Shown in pieces: positions 7,039 through 13,168 of a stretch of 13,168 nucleotides of DNA. The notes beneath the pieces are model-generated. The model was not told the DNA's origin and made no database searches. It worked only from the letters and a program-made list of their open reading frames with translations. The stretch comes from Verrucomicrobiota bacterium (GTDB taxonomy: Bacteria > Verrucomicrobiota > Verrucomicrobiia > Limisphaerales > DSYF01), in assembly GCA_025457725.1 (NCBI GenBank), contig JALOTU010000019.1, positions 1 to 13,168 on the forward strand, read 5' to 3'. Within the stretch, counting starts at the first letter, position 1, and the number at the start of each line of letters is the position of its first letter. A program made the translations under genes and the position numbers.

Positions 7039-8058
7039 ATGTCGCAGCGCATGGTTTCAGATGTCCTCAACAAGCCGGATACGGCCCTGGAAGTGACCTT
7101 GCGCCCGTCGTTGTTTTCGGACTTCACCGGGCAGCCCAAGGTCAAGGAACGCCTGGAGATCACCGTCGAGGCGGCCAAGCGGCGCGGGGAGGCCATCGAT
7201 CATGTGCTGCTGAGCGGTCCGCCGGGATTGGGAAAAACCACGCTGGCGAACATCATCGCCCGGAGCATGAACGCGAATATCCGCTGCACCAGCGGTCCTA
7301 CCATCGAGAAAGCCTCCGATCTGGCCGGCTTGCTGACCAACCTCGAGGAGGGCGATGTGCTGTTCGTGGACGAGATTCACCGGCTGCAGAAAACCATCGA
7401 GGAATACCTCTATCCGGCCATGGAGGATTTCAAACTGGACATCATCATCGACCAGGGGCCGAACGCCCGCAGCGTGCGCCTGAACCTGCCGCGGTTCACG
7501 CTGATCGGGGCCACCACCCGGTCCGGATTGCTGACGGCGCCGCTGCTCACCCGGTTTCCCGTGCGGGAGCGATTGGACTACTATGGCGCCGGCGAGTTGC
7601 ACCATATCGTGGTTCGTTCCGCCCGGTTGTTGAACATCGAGATCGAGGAGCGGGGGGCGGGAGAAATCGCGCGCCGCAGCCGCGGCACTCCGCGAATTGC
7701 CAACAATCTCCTTCGCCGCGTGCGCGACTACGCCCAGGTGAAGGCGGAGGGGCAGATCACCGGCGAGATCGCCGACAAGGCCCTGGCCATGCTGGACATC
7801 GACGAGCACGGGCTGGACGACATGGACAAGCGCATTCTCGAGGCCATCGTGACCAAGTTCGGCGGCGGGCCGGTCGGGGTGGGGTCCATTGCGGTGGCCG
7901 TGGGCGAGGAGCCGGACACGCTCGAGGAGGTGTACGAACCCTACCTGATTATGGAAGGTTACCTTAAACGCACCCCGCAGGGGCGCGTCGCCACGGAATT
8001 GGGTTACCAACGGCTTGGATTGAAACCGACCGGCGCGAGGCAGGGTTCACTGCTCTGA
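7039..8058 (+). CDS. ruvB: Holliday junction branch migration ATPase RuvB
   Basis: Ring-forming AAA+ motor that with RuvA drives branch migration of Holliday junctions in recombinational repair. 339 residues, the usual length. Walker A GPPGLGKT is at 60-67, Walker B DEIH at 111-114, the family-specific EEYLYPAMEDFKLDIIIDQG at 121-140, sensor motif IGATTRSGLLTAPL at 156-169 and Arg finger Arg172. The C-terminal winged helix is complete (FGGGPVGVGSIAVAVGEE and following). The frame is open upstream to an ATG at 6922, but that adds 39 Pro-rich, non-conserved residues; MSQRMVSDVL at 7039 matches where family members begin. No Shine-Dalgarno sequence. ruvA and ruvC are not next to it. It is divergent from hppA across about 190 bp. 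No clear terminator follows; a palindromic repeat lies 55 bp downstream of the stop. Confidence 0.97.
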   Translation: MSQRMVSDVLNKPDTALEVTLRPSLFSDFTGQPKVKERLEITVEAAKRRGEAIDHVLLSGPPGLGKTTLANIIARSMNANIRCTSGPTIEKASDLAGLLTNLEEGDVLFVDEIHRLQKTIEEYLYPAMEDFKLDIIIDQGPNARSVRLNLPRFTLIGATTRSGLLTAPLLTRFPVRERLDYYGAGELHHIVVRSARLLNIEIEERGAGEIARRSRGTPRIANNLLRRVRDYAQVKAEGQITGEIADKALAMLDIDEHGLDDMDKRILEAIVTKFGGGPVGVGSIAVAVGEEPDTLEEVYEPYLIMEGYLKRTPQGRVATELGYQRLGLKPTGARQGSLL

Positions 8059-8112
8059 GGCCGGGGGCGGTTGTGTGCCGGGGCCAACGATCAAATGAGT
8101 CCGTGTTTTCGG

Positions 8113-8189
8113 GGTAGCGCCGGTTTTCAACCGGCTTGGGGAGGGCAATGAGGTGGGCTCAAGTTGCCGGCTGGAAAGCCGGCGATACC
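8113..8189. repeat. 77-bp palindromic REP-like intergenic element
   Basis: Left arm GGTAGCGCCGGTTTTCAA (8113-8130) is nearly the reverse complement of the right arm (8163-8189, reading GGTATCGCCGGCTTTCCA on the minus strand): 15 of the first 18 positions match, and a 1-nt shift restores a further CCGGC. Each arm is itself a small hairpin (CCGG-TTTTCAA-CCGG and GCCGGC-TGGAAA-GCCGGC). Similar GTAGCGCCGG...CCGGCGATACC elements are, from memory, common between genes in Verrucomicrobia. It lies between ruvB and the methyltransferase gene; the 204-bp gap holds no other feature. Confidence 0.75.
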
Positions 8190-8262
8190 TCCCGGATTAA
8201 GATGCGTCTGCCCTGGGTTCGGAAACGTTGCCGAGAGGGGGGCGGGTGCGCTACCTTGCATC

Positions 8263-8994
8263 ATGAAGATTGCCGCCCTGGTTGGCCTGGTGGTGGCGGT
8301 CGGTTGCGGACCCAACCTGTCGAGAACTCCGCCTGACACCGGCCCCGACGGCGAGGCATATCCCATGGAACGTCAGCGCATGGTCCGGGAACAACTGGAG
8401 TCGCCTTCACGCGGGATCACCGACGCGCGGGTGCTGGACGCCATGCGCCGGGTGCCGCGGCACGAATTCGTGCCCCCGGAGTTCCGCAGCCACGCCTACG
8501 AGGATCGCCCGCTGCCCATTGGATTCGGCCAGACCATCTCGCAGCCGTATGTGGTGGCCTTCATGACGGAACAGCTGCAACCCCGACCGACGGACCGGGT
8601 GCTGGAGATTGGAACCGGCTCAGGCTATCAGGCGGCCGTACTCGCCGGGTTGGTGCAGGAGGTGTTCACCATCGAAATCGTCGAGCCGCTGGCCGAGCTG
8701 GCCGCGGCAACCCTCCACCAGGTGGGCTGCACGAATGTGTTCGTGCGGGCGGGGGACGGGTTCAAGGGATGGCCCGAGGCCGCCCCCTTCGACGCCATCA
8801 TCGTCACCTGCGCCCCGGAAGCGGTGCCTCCGGCGCTGGTGGACCAGCTCAAGGACGGGGGGCGGATGATCATTCCCGTCGGCCCGATGCTGCAGCAGGA
8901 GCTGGTGTTGCTGGAGAAGCACGGGGACCAACTGGACCAACGGCGGGTGTTGCCCGTCCGGTTTGTTCCGATGACCGGCGAGGCGCAACAGTGA
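8263..8994 (+). CDS. pcm: Exported protein-L-isoaspartate O-methyltransferase, probable lipoprotein
   Basis: Methylates abnormal isoaspartyl residues in damaged proteins using S-adenosylmethionine. 243 residues. The family core is clear: RVPRHEFVPPEF (63-74), the substrate loop GQTISQPYVVAFMTE (89-103) and SAM-binding motif VLEIGTGSGYQAAVLA (113-128), followed by an acidic residue after strand 2 (TIEIVEP). The N-terminus is not family-like: MKIAALVGLVVAVGCGPNLS is a short hydrophobic signal ending in Cys15 with AVGC as a plausible lipobox, then a Pro/Gly/Asp linker to residue 32. I infer export and lipid anchoring, with Gly after Cys and no Asp retention signal. The frame is open to an ATG at 8164, but that would bury the signal and start inside the palindromic repeat, so 8263 is preferred. 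No Shine-Dalgarno sequence. Not obviously in an operon with ruvB. Confidence 0.9.
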   Translation: MKIAALVGLVVAVGCGPNLSRTPPDTGPDGEAYPMERQRMVREQLESPSRGITDARVLDAMRRVPRHEFVPPEFRSHAYEDRPLPIGFGQTISQPYVVAFMTEQLQPRPTDRVLEIGTGSGYQAAVLAGLVQEVFTIEIVEPLAELAAATLHQVGCTNVFVRAGDGFKGWPEAAPFDAIIVTCAPEAVPPALVDQLKDGGRMIIPVGPMLQQELVLLEKHGDQLDQRRVLPVRFVPMTGEAQQ

Positions 8995-9120
8995 TCGGTG
9001 TGCGGGGACGACGTCCATCCGGCAACCGGGTTCGGAGCAGCCCCTTCAGCTCAGGGCAGGGGCGCCAGAAAATCATCGCCAAGCGTGCGTTCCCGGTGTT
9101 TCATCCCTGCGCTTTGGACC

Positions 9121-10668
<1,548 letters not shown>

Positions 10669-10675
10669 GAACGGG

Positions 10676-10703
10676 TTGCGGAAGGTTTTGAATCGGGTAA
10701 TGT
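10676..10703 (+). promoter_or_regulatory. Weak candidate promoter of the toxin-antitoxin pair
   Basis: TTGCGG (10676-10681) and TAATGT (10698-10703) are separated by 16 bp, resembling sigma-70 -35 and -10 elements. The predicted transcription start would fall at about 10710-10711, on or next to the antitoxin ATG, so the transcript may be nearly leaderless. Sequence match only. Confidence 0.3.
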
Positions 10704-10710
10704 TTTGGCC

Positions 10711-10941
10711 ATGAAAGCGCTGGTTGCCAATGAAGCACAGTTCATCACCGATGCCAATGGCAAACGCACCGGCGTGCTGCTGAACTTGGATACATACGAG
10801 CGTCTCCGCGAGGCCGAGGAGGAACTGGCCGACATCCAAACTTATGACGCCCTCCGTGACCGCGCCCATGCGGAAATCGCCGCCGGACAGTTCGCCACGT
10901 TGACGTCGTATCGGAAAGCTCGCAAACGTAAGGCGAAATGA
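10711..10941 (+). CDS. Type II antitoxin, Phd/YefM- or RelB-like
   Basis: 76 residues. The N-terminal part (QFITDANGKRTGVLLNLDTYERLREAEEELADI) follows the pattern of small antitoxins of the Phd/YefM/RelB type: a short DNA-binding fold with the VLL-L-TYE-L helix, then an acidic and finally very basic tail (YRKARKRKAK) that would wrap the toxin. It should neutralise the toxin encoded next and repress the operon. The ATG at 10711 is chosen; a TTG two codons upstream (10705) is possible. The stop overlaps the toxin start by 4 nt (ATGA), the standard translational coupling of such pairs. Exact antitoxin family uncertain; role as antitoxin follows from size, order and the clear toxin partner. Confidence 0.85.
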   Translation: MKALVANEAQFITDANGKRTGVLLNLDTYERLREAEEELADIQTYDALRDRAHAEIAAGQFATLTSYRKARKRKAK

Positions 10942-11192
10942 GATACCAGGTCATCCTGACCAAGTCGGCCCAAAAGAAACTGGACCGTCTGCCCGATGAT
11001 AAGGTGAACCGGATTTTGGCTCGACTGACCGGATTGGAAACCAACCCGCGTCCGGCGGACGTGAAGAAATTGAAAGGCCGCGATGCTTGGCGGATTCGCG
11101 TGGGCGATTACCGGGTGATTTATGAAATCCACGACCGCATTTTGCAAATCATGATCATCACCGTTGGCCATCGGGGGGAGATCTATCGGTGA
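10938..11192 (+). CDS. Type II toxin, RelE/ParE superfamily
   Basis: 84 residues with the full RelE/ParE fold signature: MRYQVILTKSAQKKLDRLP, a helix with conserved leucines, KKLKGRDAWRIRVGDYRVIY and the closing ITVGHRGEIYR. The RxRVGDYRVIYEI strand and terminal GHR-x-x-(I/V)YR are typical of RelE-type, ribosome-dependent mRNA interferases; a ParE-type gyrase poison is less likely but cannot be excluded. Arg and Tyr residues that act in RelE catalysis are present in these strands. It overlaps the antitoxin gene by 4 nt, with a weak purine run (AAGG) before the ATG. The pair sits directly between the end of the half-length carB and the duplicated carB fragment. Confidence 0.93.
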   Translation: MRYQVILTKSAQKKLDRLPDDKVNRILARLTGLETNPRPADVKKLKGRDAWRIRVGDYRVIYEIHDRILQIMIITVGHRGEIYR

Positions 11193-11227
11193 CTTCAGCC
11201 ATCAACCATGAACTCTCAACTTCCCCC

Positions 11228-11273
11228 GGTTCAGATCAAGGAGATCGTGGATTTTGAGGAACAGCTGGCGGGG
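11228..11273 (+). repeat. Direct repeat copy 2 of the carB 3' end
   Basis: 45 of 46 bases identical to 10611-10656. The match starts and stops abruptly (T versus C just before, G versus C just after), so the duplicated piece has defined borders. Confidence 0.93.
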
Positions 11274-11280
11274 CCAGCTG
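11262..11280. repeat. Perfect hairpin at the end of the duplicated carB fragment
   Basis: CAGCTGGC (11262-11269) pairs with GCCAGCTG (11273-11280) around a 3-nt GGG loop. Half of the stem is carB sequence and half is the new sequence after the breakpoint, so the palindrome was created at the junction. Confidence 0.6.
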
Positions 11281-11334
11281 GAGCATCCGAACGGGATAGC
11301 CGTGCTCGCTCCCGCATGCTCGGGACTGGTCCCT

Positions 11335-11399
11335 AACGCCAAGACGCAGGGACGCAAAGCGGGGAATCCATTTCCATGGCGCCTTGGCGTCTTGGCGCC
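11335..11399. repeat. Intergenic inverted-repeat element of the CGCCAAGACGC type
   Basis: Left arm AACGCCAAGACGCAGGGACGC (11335-11355, shown here in part: GCCAAGACGCAGGGACGC) and right arm GGCGCCTTGGCGTCTTGGCG (11378-11397) are imperfect inverted copies. GCCAAGACGC is exact in both. Elements of this wording are, from memory, dispersed between genes in Verrucomicrobia, Planctomycetes and some cyanobacteria. It lies between the carB fragment and the convergent di-iron protein gene. The rest of the 230-bp gap holds no further gene. Confidence 0.55.
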
Positions 11400-11422
11400 A
11401 CTGCGTTCATCTCGCCGCGCAA

Positions 11423-12157
11423 TCAATGCCCATCGTTGAAACTCTCCTTGATGACTCCCGCCAGGTCGGTGAGGAGCTTGTCGCTCTTGCCGATGTAGGA
11501 GGAGCCGTGCATGACGGCCAGCGTTTCCGGTTTGAGACCCGCGAGCCCGCGCAGGACGCCTTCCGTCTGGCTCGTGTACGGCATGTAATCCGCCAGCGGC
11601 CCCTGCTGCATTTGCTGCATCGCCTTGCGCGACGGTTCAATCAGGTCGGACGTGGTGACTGGATCGCATTTTCCGAATTGATGAAAGAGATCCGAGCAGA
11701 ACAACGTCCTGCGCGTTTCCTCGAACAACACCCCCGCATCCCAGCCGTGCGGCAGGTGGGGCGAGCGATGGAAGCGGTAGCGGTATTTGCCCGTGGTGAG
11801 GACGTCGTCCGCCGTCATGCCGCGCGCCGGCCGGATCGCGAAGTCGTCCACGCTGACCAGCTTGCCGACCAGGGTGCAGACCGGCTGGGCCTGGGGCGCG
11901 ATTTCCAGCCAATGGTTGAGCGCGCCGACTTCGTCCGATTCGAAGTGGCTCCAGGCGATATGCCCAAGGGTGGTCGGGTCTATCAGCCTGGACACCGCCT
12001 CCCGCAATTCGGGGAACATCCGTCTGAACCCTGCGTGAAACAGCAGCGGCTGCTCGTCACGCACCAGGAAGTGGTTGAACTGCATGTCGAAGTCCGGGAC
12101 GTAAATGCAAAGCCGGAACAGGTCGGGGGCAATTTCGTCGATGGAAGTCATGCGCAT
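11423..12157 (-). CDS. Metallo-beta-lactamase-fold di-iron (ODP-type) protein
   Basis: 244 residues forming one metallo-beta-lactamase domain of the kind found in flavodiiron proteins (oxygen-binding di-iron, ODP). All six expected ligands can be placed: His71-x-Glu73-x-Asp75 (SHFESDE), His137 (LPHGWD), Asp156 (LFCSDLF) and His217 (VMHGSS). HxExD rather than HxHxDH marks the di-iron oxygen/NO-reducing branch, not hydrolases. The flavodoxin domain that passes electrons in full flavodiiron proteins is absent, so it must rely on a separate redox partner or serve as a sensor. Cytosolic, no signal peptide. Start ATG 12155-12157; a second ATG at 12149-12151 is equally possible; neither has a Shine-Dalgarno sequence. 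Divergent from rsmH. Reaction (O2, NO or peroxide) not determined. Confidence 0.85.
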   Translation of the reverse strand: MRMTSIDEIAPDLFRLCIYVPDFDMQFNHFLVRDEQPLLFHAGFRRMFPELREAVSRLIDPTTLGHIAWSHFESDEVGALNHWLEIAPQAQPVCTLVGKLVSVDDFAIRPARGMTADDVLTTGKYRYRFHRSPHLPHGWDAGVLFEETRRTLFCSDLFHQFGKCDPVTTSDLIEPSRKAMQQMQQGPLADYMPYTSQTEGVLRGLAGLKPETLAVMHGSSYIGKSDKLLTDLAGVIKESFNDGH

Positions 12158-12315
12158 GAGCGTATTGGGCTTGAAGAAATTCGCCAGAGCATTTTCTCGA
12201 CCCGGGCTTCGACGGAGAGCTTGCAGCCGCCAGGGAGCATCCTGCTCTCAACTCTCAAATTCCCGCGCTTCAATTGGATGGCGCGGCATCGCGTGTTCTG
12301 CTAACCGTCATTTTT

Positions 12316-13168
12316 GTGAACGACCCCATTCCGCCAGCTTCCGGTGATCAGGCGCCGACAACGCCGCATCGGCGTCGTCCGCGGTATCCGGGGAAGAATC
12401 CACGGCGTTTCGAGGAGAAGTACAAGGAGCGCGATCCGCAGCGTTACGCGGACACGATTGCGAAGGTGCTGGCGTCCGGCAAGACACCCGCGGGCACACA
12501 CCGGCCGATCATGGTGACGGAAATTCTGGCGGTGCTCGCCCCGCAACCGGGCGAACTGGCGGTGGATTGCACCCTTGGCTACGGTGGTCACGCGCGGGAA
12601 CTCCTGGCCCGGCTTCAGCCGGGCGGGCGACTGCTCGGTCTGGATGCGGATCCGGTGGAACTTCCAAAGACCGAGGCGCGACTGCGTGCCGCCGGTTTTG
12701 GTCCGGAAACCTTCACCGCGATTCGCAGCAATTTTGCCGGATTACCACAGGCACTGGCGGCCCGGGGTTTTTCCGGTGCGGATTGCATCCTGGCGGATTT
12801 GGGGGTGTCGTCCATGCAGTTGGACGACCCGGCACGTGGATTTTCCGTGAAGCTCGAAGGCCCGCTCGACATGCGGATGAATCCCCGTCGTGGTACGCCC
12901 GCATCGGTACTGCTGGAGAAGACGTCGTCAGCGACTCTGGCCAGTTGGTTGCGGGACAACGCGGATGAGCCACGGGCCGGGGAGCTGGCGGAGGCCCTGG
13001 CTGGGAAGACGTTCGCCACCACGACGGCACTGGCAAACGCCATCCGGGCTGCATCGCCGGGCGTTGGGAGGGAGGATGGCGACCTCACGATTCGGCGGGT
13101 ATTTCAGGCACTGCGCATCGTGGTCAATGACGAGTTCGCGGCTCTGGACATGTTGCTGCGTCATCTGC
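12316..13168 (+). CDS. rsmH: 16S rRNA m4C1402 N4-methyltransferase RsmH, partial at 3' end
   Basis: Methylates N4 of C1402 in the decoding centre of 16S rRNA using S-adenosylmethionine. 284 residues are visible and the frame runs off the right edge. Family motifs: HRPIMVTEIL (62-71), SAM loop VDCTLGYGGHARELL (83-97), the signature ILADLGVSSMQLDDPARGFS (158-177), DMRMN (185-189) and VFQALRIVVNDEF near the edge. Compared with the E. coli enzyme, which starts about at residue 60 of this one, there is a basic N-terminal extension (RRRPRYPGKNPRRFEEKYKE, then DPQRYADTIAKVLASGKTP). The start is GTG at 12316, since no ATG lies in frame before residue 66, which is inside the domain. rsmH usually opens the dcw cell-division cluster; mraZ, often just upstream, is missing here and its place is taken by the divergent di-iron gene. 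Confidence 0.95.
   Translation, partial: MNDPIPPASGDQAPTTPHRRRPRYPGKNPRRFEEKYKERDPQRYADTIAKVLASGKTPAGTHRPIMVTEILAVLAPQPGELAVDCTLGYGGHARELLARLQPGGRLLGLDADPVELPKTEARLRAAGFGPETFTAIRSNFAGLPQALAARGFSGADCILADLGVSSMQLDDPARGFSVKLEGPLDMRMNPRRGTPASVLLEKTSSATLASWLRDNADEPRAGELAEALAGKTFATTTALANAIRAASPGVGREDGDLTIRRVFQALRIVVNDEFAALDMLLRHL

Larger units (their letters stand above)
11208..11336 (+). pseudogene. Duplicated carB fragment inside a 42-codon ORF
   Basis: ATG at 11208 opens a 42-residue frame, MNSQLPPVQIKEIVDFEEQLAG followed by PAGASERDS and a stop at 11334-11336. Residues 8-22 are identical to the last conserved residues of the carB product upstream, in the same frame. What follows is not CarB-like, so the carB sequence ends at 11273. 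The fragment is too short to act as an enzyme; I treat it as a remnant or the scar of a rearrangement. An alternative is that it once began the second half of a split carB. Confidence 0.7.

Noticed and set aside
8164..8262. Upstream start of the methyltransferase at 8164
   Set aside because: It would begin inside the palindromic repeat and place an internal hydrophobic segment where a normal signal peptide starts at 8263.
11384..12304. 306-codon plus-strand frame
   Set aside because: Opposite the di-iron protein, whose six metal ligands are all in place; no domain in the plus-strand product.

Overview
The window looks like a chromosomal segment of a GC-rich member of the Verrucomicrobia (PVC group), possibly from the Limisphaera/Pedosphaera side of the phylum. 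The strongest marker is a 51-residue protein at 544..699 (minus) that matches my memory of the 'small basic protein' family restricted to Chlamydiae/Verrucomicrobia. Supporting signs are the long, insertion-bearing membrane pyrophosphatase, the basic N-terminal extension of RsmH, palindromic intergenic repeats, and the near absence of Shine-Dalgarno sequences. The phylum assignment is inference; no 16S gene is present.

Layout, left to right. Positions 1-1444: an rRNA pseudouridine synthase of the RsuA/RluB family (minus, running off the left edge, missing the start of its S4 domain), the small basic protein gene (minus), and a divergent gene for an Ala/Lys/Pro-tailed glycogen-binding-domain protein with a strong terminator. 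Positions 1445-1743 have no gene but carry a 101-bp imperfect palindrome. Positions 1744-4316 hold a receiver-histidine kinase and an MFS transporter in one transcription unit. Positions 4316-6846 hold hppA (minus) and its terminator. ruvB (7039-8058) is divergent from hppA.

A second palindromic element (8113-8189) precedes an exported, probably lipid-anchored, isoaspartyl methyltransferase. Next comes a carB gene that encodes only the first half of carbamoyl-phosphate synthase large subunit (515 residues instead of about 1070). It is followed immediately by a type II toxin-antitoxin pair, and then by a second copy of the last 46 bp of the carB coding region, in frame in a 42-codon ORF. Positions 11262-11400 are dense in palindromes. 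The window ends with a stand-alone di-iron/metallo-beta-lactamase-fold protein (minus) and the divergent start of rsmH, usually the front of the dcw (division and cell wall) cluster.

Most genes are housekeeping: rRNA modification (RsuA-type enzyme, RsmH), DNA recombination (RuvB), pyrimidine/arginine precursor synthesis (CarB), pyrophosphate-driven ion pumping (HppA). The most unusual spot is 10611-11400, where carB stops, a toxin-antitoxin module begins, and a duplicated carB fragment marks the other side. I see no tRNA, rRNA, CRISPR array, transposase or obvious defence cassette.
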